64,000 nucleotides of DNA from Macrothele yani (lineage: Eukaryota; Arthropoda; Arachnida; Araneae; Macrothelidae): NCBI GenBank assembly GCA_039090855.1, contig CM076991.1, forward strand, positions 102,870,021 through 102,934,020, given 5' to 3'. Position numbers and translations under genes: made by a program. Positions 32,340 to 44,691 of this stretch are shown in pieces; within the stretch, counting starts at the first letter, position 1, and each line of letters opens with the position of its first letter. The notes beneath the pieces were generated by a model that worked only from the letters and a program-made list of their open reading frames with translations, was not told the DNA's origin and did no database searches.

Positions 32340-33730
32340 AAGAAATTCTCAATAATGATTTTTTAATTTTTATTTTTTTTCAAAGGTTTTGGGCTTATTT
32401 TGACTTGTAGTAGTTTTTCCCGGGAGTCTTTCACCGATGAACCAAATCTTAAGGAATTTCTGGCTACGCCGCTGACCACGATTCTTTACAAAAATGTCAC
32501 TTAACAAACGGCGATGAAAAGAGCGTTTTGGTGCTGTTTCTCAAAAGTTATTCTCTGTCTGTAAATAAAGAAAAAATAAATGTAGTGTCAAAGCCTTCTC
32601 TCTGAAAGCCATGTTTTCTAAAATTTATTTAATTTTGTTTTTCTTTGTTTCTCTTCGCTTTGTTGAAGACATCGTTCGATGATCTAGCAAGCGGTGAGTG
32701 TTTTTCTTCTCGTTCAACAAAAATTTTAAGAACATGGAGGTTCAATAAGAAAGTAAGATACTTTTGACACGCTTTATTTGAGCTACTGCTTAATTGCCAC
32801 ATGCTGAAAAAAATCAGGAATTTAAATAATTCGTTGGAACATCGCGCAGCATGTAAACAAGATCTTGCACTTAAGAAAAATTTTTGTATCTGAAGAGTGA
32901 AGAATAATGTTAACAGCGAATTGGTTCGAATCTTCCGCAACTGGAAACGCTGTGAAAACAATGGAAAGGATGCTGACGTTGCTTTGCTTTTAGGCATCAG
33001 GTCTTACCGGGAGAAAAGAATAATAAAGAAAAATGAATAAAAAATTCATGTAACGTAAAAACAACTTTAACAACAAGAACTTCTTGCTATCTTAAGTGCT
33101 TTTGTCTCTCTCACCGGCGCAGGAAAAATAGCTTTATAAAGAAATTTGCATAACAAACTTCAGGTACAAATTAAATATTTGATATGCAGCTTCGTTAGCC
33201 CTTTCGTTGGCGTCATGCTTAATCTGCTTTGAATGTTTCTTTTTTTTTTTTTTTTTTTTTTCTTTTGCCTTTCTCTTTTCAATACCGAAGTGAAGAGCTT
33301 TCATGGAGAAAGAATCTGCGATAGGACCCCAAGTCGGAGTTAGAAACTAGTGCAAATATTTAAGCACGAGCGCAAACGTTCACAAACAAATCACAGAATG
33401 TTTAATGAAGGGTAATTTGAACTCAATGCGTTCAGCGCATTGCGAGAAACATTTTTACGTAGTTAAACGCTAATATATATTACGCTTGCTTATGTACATG
33501 GTATGAGAAGAAGAAAAGGAAAATTTTATGTTTTATAACACCTTGACAAAAACGGAAAACGGATTGTGCCAAGTACTACCAGAGAAATTAATACTCGGCT
33601 CGTTCGCAGACGGGATGCCTGGTGGCCAGAAACCTCGTACCCGGAAGATTGGTGCCGTTCAAACTGATGCTGCTGTGAAGGTACCGGAGGAAAACATTGG
33701 AAAACCACTCAAATACACCGAAAAACCACT
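32340..33730. other. unassigned spacer
   Basis: No supported gene. A T homopolymer is at about 33239-33261. The minus-strand frame 32629-32997 (122 codons) shows no recognised domain. Confidence 0.4.
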
Positions 33731-33732
33731 CT

Positions 33733-33776
33733 AATTTCAGCAGCATCTCATATGCTATTGTTCAGGTGTCATTAAC
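33733..33776. repeat. left half of a 44-bp perfect inverted repeat
   Basis: Perfect reverse complement of 42214-42257. Weaker inverted similarity extends outward to about 33712 and 42278. The GCTGGG-ended element sits exactly between the two halves. Confidence 0.85.
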
Positions 33777-34282
33777 CTACCCAGCAAAAACAGTCTTGCT
33801 GGGCCAGCAGTGGGCCATTGCTGGCAGCCAGCACTGCCAGCAATGACCCAGCACTATGTTGTCACTACCGAACCGTCAATAAAATGTCCGGGCGGCCAAC
33901 AGAAGGGCTAGCAGTTCAGGCCAACAGCTGGCCAACAGTTGGCACCCCATCAGTTGTCATATGCCACAAGAGGGCCATCAGTGATCCATCACAGGCAGTA
34001 GCTGCCGCAAGTGGCTCTGCAAGCACGTGCCAGAAATGATGGCTAGCCTAATGTGGTCCGCTAGTGGGTCGTTAGTGGCAGCCAGCAACCACATGACGTA
34101 ACTGGTGGCTTGCCGAATCTTGTCCGCCAATTTCTCAGTAGTAGCCATAATAATAAAAAAAAAATGCAGGGATAACCGCAGTTTCCTAAAGCTACATTTT
34201 TTTTTTCTACCCTTACGAAGCTTGTGAATTAACGCACTTCGCTGGGGACATTTTCACGACAGACAGGAAAAACGCCATTTGC

Positions 34283-34345
34283 ATCTGACTAGATTCGATC
34301 CGGGGCCGTTTGCGTGGCAGCCGCGCTCGCTACCGACCGGACTAA
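34283..34345 (-). repeat. tRNA-like segment inside the GCTGGG-ended element
   Basis: The minus strand has TAGTCCGGTCGGTAGCGAGC (box-A-like) and, about 30 nt on, GGATCGAATC (box-B-like). A diverged relative lies near 19150-19200 in the sister copy. It is not a foldable tRNA as far as I can tell. Confidence 0.4.
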
Positions 34346-35377
34346 TTCACGACACGTGGGCATGTGCTGGAAGCTATTTGTTAGGTATGCAATTTGTAAT
34401 CGAATGTTTCCCTCTTTCATTTTATAATATTGCGAGGTATTTTTCATAAAAGTCAGTTTCATATAATTGATAAATTAATTTTTTCAACGTAACGATAGTT
34501 TTTTTTTTTTTTACCTTAAGGGAACTTCACTCATTTTCAAGGCGTGTACATACTTAGAATCGCTTTCCAAAGTTTTGTACTGTCCTTGCCGTCTTGAAAA
34601 GAGATTGTTGAATAAATATATATTTACTCGGGTTCATGTCACATTCTGTTACATTTTTAACGTTGTGTCTTTCCTTTCCGTTGTCCGAAGCTACATTTGT
34701 TTTAAAGAGTAAAGACATAATTTACTTCTCGTTATTTTTAGAAGCGAATTCCTCCCAGTCTTGTGTATTCAACCCATGGATGCATGAGTACACCACATAG
34801 CGTTGCTTTTTTTTTTTCTTTCAAATAATTAATAAATTTTGTACGCGTATAATTCTTTTTTTTTTCCAACAAACGCTATTTTAATGGTTTTCCAGGATAT
34901 GTGTTTCAAGCGGTTTCAAATTTTTTCTTATTATTCATCCACTCCATGCCATGAATTGTTATTCATGGGAATGGAGTGGGTGTATTTCATGGCTGTAATC
35001 TAGTATTTCACGGCTTAATCTGATATCTTCGTCGACGTAAAATTTCATTAGGAAATCAATTCGCCTCTCCACATATGGATTTTTTTCTTAACATCCACTA
35101 AAATAACACGATGGCGATAGCGTCGTCTTCAACTAACTGGTACCATGAGAGACACAGCAAGTGTTGCTTCTGCGAATGCGCAGTCCACATGCTCCCACCT
35201 GCTGTTGGGGGTTTCATTGGTTGCCAGCAACGGGCCACCAGTGGCACTTGCTTGAAGGCCCACAATTCACGGCGATGCTGCAGGGCCATCAATGGCTCGC
35301 CAACTGATAGCGCTGCCACCAACGGACCACTACCGGGCCGTGAGCGGCTGATTTCAGCCAGCAGTGACCCATCATTG

Positions 35378-36725
35378 TGTTATATTCAATTATTTGAAAC
35401 GTTATAATCATAGGAATAATCATATGTTATAGACAAATATTTAGCTCATACCAATTCACCATAGTTATATACTTTATGAAACAATTCACCATAAATCTTC
35501 AAACGTTAATCTGTACCAACGTTACATTCTAATACAAAACACGTGTTAAAGTTATGAACAATGGAACACGTGTTGATGCTATTCATTGGAACACGTGTTA
35601 CTGTCATCAATGTTAAATACAAGGTGTTAATTTTATTGTTATATTTATTATTATGAACAAATTATAGGTGCATCAGTTACAGATCATTTACCGATTAAAT
35701 TTACTTTATCGTGTCTTTTTATAACTATGGGACTTTTTGTTCTACAGTGATCGTATATGGACAAAAAACGTGCCCCTTATATGTACTGGCATATAATAAA
35801 GCACGGCGTTGTGATTCACCTTTATCCCGTCACTGGAATGGTGGGGGAATAAAGGTGCCGCTCGTGAAAGAAATTAGAAACATAAACACATATTTTAACT
35901 TACACATACCTTAACTTATGTCTTGTGGGGTTATAAGGAAAACAAACAGGAGTCTTATGTGGAAGTAATAAAAATGGTTTAATACGTGAGATTTAGGAAC
36001 ACTAAGGTACCACGTGCGTGGGTGCAGCCGTTAGCAATACCTTACACATAAAATTTACTATTATTACGATTTTTCTCTATAACGTCTCCGATCATTTCTC
36101 CATACATCTATCTATATATATAAGTGCAAAGCTTAGTGATTCATTTTACTTCTAGTTCCTTTTCTCCTATGCTTTACTTAAATGTTTTACCTAGCTAACT
36201 GGGTTTTCATTGTTTTATAATGACCAATACACACGCCACGTGCTCTAAATAGGGTTATGAATTAATTTAAGCAAGTACATGCAATAAAAGGGAAAAGAAA
36301 AATAACTTATCTGGTATCTCCATATGTCTTTCAGGTTTTCAATCCAAATCTTTATCCAATTGTCAGCGCGGGCAGTACTTCATCTATCTCTCGTCACATC
36401 GCTCGACGATCCGCTATCCACGTCTGTCCCTTGTCGCTACACGCACTCCACACTGTTGACCAGTGAAGACCTTCTCACCTTCTGAGCTTCACCTTGTCCG
36501 CGGATGCCAAGGTCACTTGACCAGTCTGGAATTCATCTAATCCGTCCGGGGAACGTCACTTCGCTCCCTCCTTGGGAACTGACCCTTCAACTTTTCCGAC
36601 CCCCCTATATCCCCTGGGGCCTAAGTATCGTCACAAGGCTTGAGATTGCCTCCCGCTATCCCCTGGGGCTATCTATGCACGTGCATGTTGGACTAAATTT
36701 ATTTTAAATAATTTTATTTCCAACA
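35378..36725 (-). repeat. 3' LTR of the gag-only element
   Basis: TGTT...AACA ends; near-identical to 40817-42162. No internal gene supported. Confidence 0.92.
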
Positions 36726-36735
36726 TTCCTCCCTT
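36726..36735 (-). other. polypurine tract of the gag-only element
   Basis: The minus strand reads AAGGGAGGAA directly before the 3' LTR, the expected plus-strand primer. Confidence 0.8.
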
Positions 36736-37110
36736 ACCAGATGTAATCTTTATGGGGGGCCAAAAGGAATGCTGGGGGAAAAACTACACGCACGGATAGA
36801 CTACTCCATCCTTACCTAGTAATCCTCTATCTTTTTCCTCATGTGCACTTATATATACATATAGCAATGAAATTATATAAAATATTCATAATCACACATA
36901 TACACAATACACTTTTCAAGCACAAAAATTAATTAACTGTTACGGTCCTGCACCCACAATACATATCTAAAAAATATCAATTCAGTGATACTGCTGGCAT
37001 CTGACGCTTACATGCACGTGTCGTTTAGTACACTTTGAGCTGTTGCTGACCAAGTATCAGTAACACATTTAACTGCCAAACGCTTTTCCGTTTGTTTGTT
37101 TGCTTTTATA

Positions 37111-37144
<34 letters not shown>

Positions 37145-39018
37145 GTCATTGTCCACGTCCACCGATTCTTGAGTTTTATTGTTTGACTTAATTTTTTTTC
37201 CTGGTGGAAAGTAAGACAAGGTGAAATTGTTCGATTTACGTTCAGTTCTGCGATTCACACACAATTCACACAAAAAGTTATCAGACATCAAACCAATATC
37301 ACTGGCAGTTCGCAATATTTGGAGAACATTGTCACCTGATTTGTGCTTTTTATATGCTGGTAATAAAATTAGCTGTAGAACACTTAGCTCTGTACGTATA
37401 TGTTTATCTAGGTATTATTCGTCCACAGTCACCTATAGCATGGGTTATTCACCAAGGTCTCTTTGACCCTGGAACACAATAACAGCAAAATCATTTCACC
37501 TGTGTTTTATTCATCTCGGCGTGCGCCCTCATGGACACTGTCCTTTGTGCTTTTAAACCCCACACCGCTCATCGGCCATACCGTTTTCACCACACCGTTC
37601 ATCGGCCATACCGTTTTCACCACACCGTTCATCGACCATACCGTTTTCACTACCTGTTGACCACACAGCACAACAAAGTCTTCGCTGTCAATGTAGCACT
37701 TTATTTAGTCTGTAGGTCATCCACATGAAAAAATGCGTTGCATTCACAGTAATTACGACCGTCCTTGGATACACCAGCACGCTTACATTACGTATGCCAC
37801 GTGCGATCCGTTCATTATTTTCAAAAGCTTGCATCATTACTTGAATATCCTCCTGTTGTTTGAGTTTGGGAAAAGAAAACGGTGTTACAATCACTGCTGC
37901 ACTCTAGTTCCCGTAGGAAGCATAGTTATTTCGTTCACCAACACGTGGTTCTTTTCGTTCACCAACACGTGGTTCTTTTCGTTCACCACCACATGGAACA
38001 CACTGACTTTACTCACACTTTGATTTATTTTTCTTTTCTTCTATAACCTTCTCTCTTCCCCTGATTACGCACTGTACCGCTCTGTCATTACCCAGACTAG
38101 ACGCGGCAGTGTGATCCGTCAATCCAAACAAAGTCAACTACCCAGTGGTTTAATTTTCATTTACCCTTATCTACATTCATTATCATTATTATTTTTTTCA
38201 GAATAGCTGTATATCTAATATCTTAGATTTACACTATTCTTTCCTTCCCAAGCAAAGATAGGTCCGCTCAACCCAATCAATCATTACCTTCACGCTGCAC
38301 CTAAACATTATTAACATTAATATTTAAAATTACACTTGCCAATATCACTATTAAATTTTTATTTGACGAATTTTTCGTGCATACACCTCCACAAGAGATA
38401 ACCAAGTGTTCCTGGGGGAATATTCAGATATAACATAACGTTAGTTAACCAGTTAAGAATTTTTTTTTATTTTTTTTTTCTTCCTATGAACTAACCACAC
38501 ACAGACTTGAAACATACTTGAAATACGGACTGGAAAATAATACCCGAACTCGAGAAAATTTTATACATATATATTACACAAAATACTAGTGAATTTTCCA
38601 CCTTTTGCTTTAATATTATGAGATATATGCTAATCCTATAATAAAACATTCTGACTTACTAACTTCCGTTTAAAATGCCTTCTAACTACAGTAATGAATT
38701 ACTAAATCTATCAAATAAATTTAATAAAGATCCGAATTAGATTTGCTACTGGAATTGGGGTGGGGGAGGAGGGTGTAAATGAAATAAACTGCAGCTCAAC
38801 TATTGCTTTGCACCTTTCTGTCTCGAACAAGATTTGCTTGGCTGCTTTAACTTAAAAGGATCTTTATCGTCCTGTACTCCTAATAACTGTGAAAGATCAA
38901 ATGGAGATTCTGCAGTTTGTTCTTCACATTTTTCGTTTAGTGGATTATGAGGATTTGCGAACGATCTGTGAGGAAGAACGAACTGGGTTCGTTACCGACT
39001 TCTTCTCTTTACTGTTCT
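36736..39018 (-). other. non-coding interior where pol would normally lie
   Basis: 2.3 kb with no retroviral enzyme similarity. It has a long T homopolymer at about 37117-37144 (A run on the sense strand). Two small minisatellites are present: a roughly 29-bp unit (CACCGTTCATCGGCCATACC + GTTTTCACCA) three times at 37562-37650, and a 27-bp unit (CGTTCACCAACACGTGG + TTCTTTT) three times at 37930-37994. It appears to be either replaced sequence or a long 3' untranslated region. Confidence 0.7.
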
Positions 39019-40554
39019 TCACAATCTGGGGGATTCTAAGTTGTCTTTTTCATTTTTACGTTGCTTATGTACAATTTCTGTAGTGGATTCAGCTGTTGAG
39101 ATTTTATCTACGCTTACTTTGCTCTTACTTCGGGAATCAACTATTGTCAAAACCTGGACCTTCTCTTGAGCCTCTTCATTTTGAGTAACACGTGGCTTTG
39201 GGGAACTTTGAGCACGCTGGTGTCTATTATACTTATTGTAAAAATGCCTACCCTGACTAGGTCTTGAGAGAAATGGATTTCTGTAATTATTTTTCCCTCT
39301 GCAAAATCTCACTTTGTGGCCTACAGCTCCACATCCAAAACAACGGAGGTTGTCATAAGTTTGACGTTGTTTCTGATTTGTTACGTAATGTGGTCTAGCA
39401 TTCCTATTTGTTTGATCAAAATGCTTATTCTGTTCTAACGGAAAACTTCTATGTCTCTGGATGTGGAACGTATTGACAACTGCAGTGTTTACATTTCCCT
39501 GGTTGTTATTCCTGTTTTGTCTCTGGTACAAATTTCCGCGAGGATTAAAATGACCCGCGCCATTTGTGTCCCGCGCTCCGTAACCTGAAGATTGGGGTAC
39601 ACGAAACGAGGCTCTATCTCCCTGTCTTTGGTTTCCAAGATTATTTGATTGCTGATTACATCTGCTAACTGGGTGTCCTAATGCACCACATTTGAAACAT
39701 CTGACATTAACAAAATTTCGCCTAGCCTTATATCTGGAATTCTCATAATTTTGACTTTCATTAATTTTTGATTGCAATTTTGATAGCTCATTCTCGGCTT
39801 TCATTAATCTTTCACTCATTTGTTGTGATTCTTCTCGTAAGGTACTGATAAGTGCATTTTGCTGCACGATGTATTGCTGAAACATGGGACAAGGTTCTGA
39901 AATACCATTAGCATCGCCTGGGGCGCTTTCTCGAGGGATTTGATCTGCATCATCGGCAGAATTGACACTCTTTGTGATGATATGTCGATTTGCCTCAGCA
40001 AGCAATGCATCTTGTACTGCTTGATCGAAATTTGCAGGCCCTTTCGAAAGTACCTCTGTTTGAATACTTCTTTCCACACCTGCTAAAAATTGTGATAACA
40101 TAATTGAATCAACCAGTGCCTTAACCTGCTCATCCCCTGAGACCGGTGCGCCTAGATAAGAATGCGCTGCTCCTCTTAGACGTGATTCATACTGGGCGAC
40201 CGACTCTTCTGGTCTTTGATTGCAAGAATTAAAATTTTGTATTGCCACTACTAGAGGTTGGTTATTGGCAAACCTTTTTATCACTGCTGATTTAAACATC
40301 TTGTAATCATCAAGCTGTCTAACATGGGGAGATTCACTCAAAAATCCTAAAGCTGCTTGCGTCATGCGAGCTTTTGCTACAAAAATTTTTACTTTTTCTG
40401 ACCAATTAGTGACTGATTCTAATCCCTCTATTGCTTCGAACAAGAAACAAGCTGGAATAAGCTTATCGTTTCCAGAGAATTCGGGAATCAGGGGAAGTAC
40501 TGATGCAATAAATTGCAACTCCTGCATGGAATCTTGAACGGAGGAGCCTGACAT
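39019..40554 (-). CDS. gag: gag polyprotein of the gag-only LTR element
   Basis: 511 codons if started at the ATG at 40552-40554 (MSGSSVQ); an upstream in-frame ATG would add 14 residues. Residues below are counted from that longer start. The N-terminal capsid-like retrotransposon gag domain spans about 35-205 (PEFSGNDKLIP, FLSES, VIKRFANNQP, MLSQFLAGV). A predicted coiled coil is at about 250-282. Two CCHC zinc knuckles, CFKCGALGHPVSRC at 300-313 and CFGCGAVGHKVRFC at 419-432, are joined by an Arg/Asn/Gln-rich linker. Capsid assembly and RNA packaging are the family roles. The frame is intact and homologous to the gag at 46294. Confidence 0.9.
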   Translation of the reverse strand: MSGSSVQDSMQELQFIASVLPLIPEFSGNDKLIPACFLFEAIEGLESVTNWSEKVKIFVAKARMTQAALGFLSESPHVRQLDDYKMFKSAVIKRFANNQPLVVAIQNFNSCNQRPEESVAQYESRLRGAAHSYLGAPVSGDEQVKALVDSIMLSQFLAGVERSIQTEVLSKGPANFDQAVQDALLAEANRHIITKSVNSADDADQIPRESAPGDANGISEPCPMFQQYIVQQNALISTLREESQQMSERLMKAENELSKLQSKINESQNYENSRYKARRNFVNVRCFKCGALGHPVSRCNQQSNNLGNQRQGDRASFRVPQSSGYGARDTNGAGHFNPRGNLYQRQNRNNNQGNVNTAVVNTFHIQRHRSFPLEQNKHFDQTNRNARPHYVTNQKQRQTYDNLRCFGCGAVGHKVRFCRGKNNYRNPFLSRPSQGRHFYNKYNRHQRAQSSPKPRVTQNEEAQEKVQVLTIVDSRSKSKVSVDKISTAESTTEIVHKQRKNEKDNLESPRL

Positions 40555-40796
40555 TTTTAATAGAAGTTTAATACCTAAGTTATACACTAATACCAATTAA
40601 AATAATACCTTTATCCCTACAACATGCAATTGCTTTTTTACCTAACTCTTAGTAATGAAGTTGTCAAAATAACACCTTAAGAAAACAATTGCATGATGCA
40701 TACAACAAAAGAAAATAATGAACTGCTACACATGAAGAAAAGAAAACCCATTCAATCCGTACTGCGACGGGGAAAAATACGTGACAGCACGAATGG

Positions 40797-40816
40797 CTCA
40801 AAAGTCACGGCACCAA
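40797..40816 (-). other. primer binding site of the gag-only element
   Basis: Next to the 5' LTR the minus strand reads TTGGTGCCGTGACTTTTGAG. TGG at its second base fits pairing with a tRNA CCA end. The TGGTGCCGTG core is shared with the envelope-bearing element at 44674. The primer tRNA was not identified. Confidence 0.7.
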
Positions 40817-42162
40817 TGTTATATCCAATTATTTGAAAACGTTATAATCATAGGAATAATCATATGTTATAGACAAATATTTAGCTCATACCAATTCACC
40901 ATAGTTATATACTTTATGAAACAATTCACCATAAATCTTCAAACGTTAATCTGTACCAACGTTACATTCTAATACAAAACACGTGTTAAAGTTATGAACA
41001 ATGGAACACGTGTTGATGCTATTCATTGGAACACGTGTTACTGTCATCAATGTTAAATACAAGGTGTTAATTTTATTGTTATATTTATTATTATGAACAA
41101 ATTATAGGTGCATCAGTTACAGATCATTTACCGATTAAATTTACTTTATCGTGTCTTTTTATAACTATGGGACTTTTGTTCTACAGTGATCGTATATGGA
41201 CAAAAACGTGCCCCTTATATGTACTGGCATATAATAAAGCACGGCGTTGTGATTCACCTTTATCCCGTCACTGGAATGGTGGGGGAATAAAGGTGCCGCT
41301 CGTGAAAGAAATTAGAAACATAAACACATATTTTAACTTACACATACCTTAACTTATGTCTTGTGGGGTTATAAGGAAAACAAACAGGAGTCTTATGTGG
41401 AAGTAATAAAAATGGTTTAATACGTGAGATTTAGGAACACTAAGGTACCACGTGCGTGGGTGCAGCCGTTAGCAATACCTTACACATAAAATTTACTATT
41501 ATTACGATTTTTCTCTATAACGTCTCCGATCATTTCTCCATACATCTATCTATATATATAAGTGCAAAGCTTAGTGATTCATTTTACTTCTAGTTCCTTT
41601 TCTCCTATGCTTTACTTAAATGTTTTACCTAGCTAACTGGGTTTTCATTGTTTTATAATGACCAATACACACGCCACGTGCTCTAAATAGGGTTATGAAT
41701 TAATTTAAGCAAGTACATGCAATAAAAGGGAAAAGAAAAATAACTTATCTGGTATCTCCATATGTCTTTCAGGTTTTCAATCCAAATCTTTATCCAATTG
41801 TCAGCGCGGGCAGTACTTCATCTATCTCTCGTCACATCGCTCGACGATCCGCTATCCACGTCTGTCCCTTGTCGCTACACGCACTCCACACTGTTGACCA
41901 GTGAAGACCTTCTCACCTTCTGAGCTTCACCTTGTCCGCGGATGCCAAGGTCACTTGACCAGTCTGGAATTCATCTAATCCGTCCGGGGAACGTCACTTC
42001 GCTCCCTCCTTGGGAACTGACCCTTCAACTTTTCCGACCCCCTATATCCCCTGGGGCCTAAGTATCGTCACAAGGCTTGAGATTGCCTCCCGCTATCCCC
42101 TGGGGCTATCTATGCACGTGCATGTTGGACTAAATTTATTTTAAATAATTTTATTTCCAACA
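40817..42162 (-). repeat. 5' LTR of the gag-only element
   Basis: 1346 bp, near-identical to 35378-36725. Confidence 0.92.
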
Positions 42163-42213
42163 ATTGCCAGCTGGTGGCCAGCAGTTTCCCAGCACTTGTG
42201 TTTTTGCTGGGTA

Positions 42214-42257
42214 GTTAATGACACCTGAACAATAGCATATGAGATGCTGCTGAAATT
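42214..42257. repeat. right half of the 44-bp perfect inverted repeat
   Basis: Reverse complement of 33733-33776. See the left half. Confidence 0.85.
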
Positions 42258-42706
42258 TGAATGATATTTCGGTGTGATCCAAGAAATATTTTGAAAAAGC
42301 TTTCTGACTTTCGCGACTTCGCAACAAAAGGTTACCCATACTCCCTTTCCTCCATTGCTCTTTGCTATCAGGAATGGCGTGCCAGATAGAAATATGCTGA
42401 AAGACCATTTCGCAGGCAAAAAATTATCAAAACTTATTTAAGATCAACCGTCATCTCAGCGATATTTACAATTCTCGTTTGTCTTACATGAAACGTTTTC
42501 GCGAAATTCGTTTGAAGTTCCCAATTCAGTTCTCAATATAGGCCCAGAAACGGCAATCTTTATAGCCCCCCCCCCCTTTGAACTTTTGTGGCCAAGTTGC
42601 TGAAAGATATGTGGCACGGTAGCCAGTAAATTGCCACACCGGAACATTGCCACACATCAGTGTTCCTGTGTGACGGTTTACAGTGAACCGTTTGTTCTGG
42701 GGGTAT

Positions 42707-44667
42707 TGTTACCCGTATGTCCTCCGGAATATCGTGTAACATTGGAGGACCATGATTTCGTAGGTATGAATTTCGGAAAGGGGGCCTACAAATTAGTAAG
42801 TGTGGGAAAGCAATATATTCACCAAATAATTCCTACGGTATCGCATAGTACGAGGAAATAGTTAAACGAGGAAGAGTAGTTACCAAGTAAACAATTTAGA
42901 GAGCGCGGGAATTGGGAAAGAAAATCCGAGAAGCATAATGTGGACAGGCGTTCTAAGAGGATAATTATAATACCTATTTCATAATTTTTCTAAGACCTGG
43001 CTGAGCAGATTTCTTTCTTGAGGAGGAAATTCCTTATTTTTTTTTCATCATTCTTTTGAATTGTTTTTTTATTTTATTTTGTGTTCCCCGAGCTCTCCGG
43101 AAATTCCAGTAAGAATACGCACGAAACACACCCCTAGGTTAGTAAAGAGAAAACTCGGAGGTTTTAGCAAGCAACGCTACGAGAATGAAATGCTCGCAAT
43201 CACAGGTGGGGGCCAATTTACTGGACCTTTCGCTATTAACGAAGTCACGTTTTACGCACGCTAGCGGGCAACGAACAGGGCATATTTCTCGTAGTGGGCG
43301 TAACTGGTTGACACCAACAGAAAGAGTCATACAGGAAGCGTACGTGAAAATTCTAAGGCAGCGCGGACATCCCGCGGAGCAGTTGACAAGATAAAGGAAT
43401 ATTCATCTTCAAGAAAACTCGATGTTCTCAAGCCTTTGCCAACGAATCGGAGGGATTCCCATACAGGGATGTAAACCAATGCCGAAGCGAGGAAAAGCGG
43501 CCCAACCAATAAGGGGAGAACCATTTGGGTAGGACAGGAACACCCCCGAACCCCTTAAACATAGACGAGAGAAAAAGTTTTTTTTTTTTAGGCAGATATG
43601 ATTTGGAGAGAACACGGGATGGAATGATGACTGCTATTTCTGGGTGAACGCAGAGAGGAAAGATGGACTCTAGATGAAACCTGGGCAGAATATCGCAGAA
43701 AGAATTAAGTTAGGAGTTTTCCTGGGAGGACGCTCAAAATTGAGCAAGATGATTTCCAGGTGAAGGGAAGTATGATGTTTTCCCTGAGAGGTTTTTACGC
43801 AAATTTTGGGTGAAGCATCGAGTGATCTTATGCGGGCAGTGTGCATTCAGCAGGACCGGATGAGGTCCCAACCATAGACTTTATACCTATAAGTAATACC
43901 GGACGACAACGAAATAGATGAAAAGAAAAGAATTTGGTGAGAAAAATTTCATAATTCCCAATATCTCGTTAGCATGATCATGATTTTGTCTCCTATACAT
44001 CCTCGGTAGAAAAGATATTTTTAATCTCTTGCAAGTGCTGAATTACATAATGTGTCTTATATTTTGCGAAAGGTGAACTTTAAAATATGATTGCGAATAT
44101 CAAAAGCATAATGAACTTAAAATATATTTTGGTTTAAATTAATAGAAATCTCCACCGATCAGTGTAATAGATTTTAAGGAAACACTAATGAAAATAAATT
44201 CTGTATTTTATAATGAAATTTACCCGAGTTTCTCAAATCTTTGAAAATTCAAAATAAGTGAATCTTTGTTTATTTTAACCTGAATAATTAAGTAGAACAA
44301 TCGTAAAGTTTTGGTAGAGTAACAACTCCAAGATTTTAAGAAGAAAATAACTTTTAACATTTAGCAAACCCAGTCGCAGGAAAATAAAAGGTCCAAATCT
44401 GACATGAGTTTATTAAATTTCAAGCGGCATATGGAGGAATATGGGTTTCCCATGTTCTCCCATATGAAACACAACGCAATGCACCCGTCAACCCTGAACT
44501 TGGAGACCCTCCATTAGGGAACCCAACTTCACGGTAGACACCCATAGGCGGAAGATAATAGAGAGTAAAGAGTTACGAAAATTAACGGCCTTCTTAATAA
44601 TTAATCCCACTGCAGCGAATAGGACGCAGCAGATGGTTCGCCCTCACATCGAGTAGGGGTGGTAATA
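42707..44667 (+). repeat. 5' LTR of the envelope-bearing element
   Basis: 1961 bp, unusually long for a Gypsy-like LTR. It starts TGTTACCCGTATGTCC. The short open frames inside (up to 76 codons) recur identically in the 3' LTR and show no recognised domain. Confidence 0.92.
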
Positions 44668-44673
44668 TAAAAC

Positions 44674-44691
44674 TGGTGCCGTGTGACCAGG
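44674..44691 (+). other. primer binding site of the envelope-bearing element
   Basis: TGGTGCCGTGTGACCAGG starts six bases after the 5' LTR. TGG matches a tRNA CCA end, and the core TGGTGCCGTG is the same as in the gag-only element. The primer tRNA was not identified. Confidence 0.75.

Larger units (their letters stand above)
35378..42162 (-). mobile_element. gag-only LTR retrotransposon, very young
   Basis: LTRs at 35378-36725 and 40817-42162 (about 1347 bp each) begin TGTT and end AACA. They are flanked by the 4-bp duplication ATTG (35374-35377, 42163-42166). By eye the LTRs differ at about five positions, mostly homopolymer indels. The element reads on the minus strand. The 4.1-kb interior has only a gag gene; no protease, reverse transcriptase, RNase H or integrase frame is present, so it depends on enzymes in trans. 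Confidence 0.92.
33780..42211. mobile_element. GCTGGG-ended repeat element, interrupted by an LTR retrotransposon
   Basis: Begins CCCAGCAAAAACAGTC and ends TTGTGTTTTTGCTGGG, giving 13-bp inverted termini (CCCAGCAAAAACA). TA flanks both ends (33778-33779, 42212-42213). Without the 35374-42162 insertion it is about 1.64 kb. It has no transposase; the termini and TA flanks are like those of a non-autonomous Tc1/mariner-type element. A tRNA-like segment lies at 34283-34345. Related copies are at 18425-20364 and 22771-24176. Confidence 0.72.

Noticed and set aside
42707..44667. LTR-encoded accessory proteins (frames of 65-76 codons)
   Set aside because: They are duplicated only because the LTR is duplicated. 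There is no domain or coding bias, and one frame starts outside the LTR.
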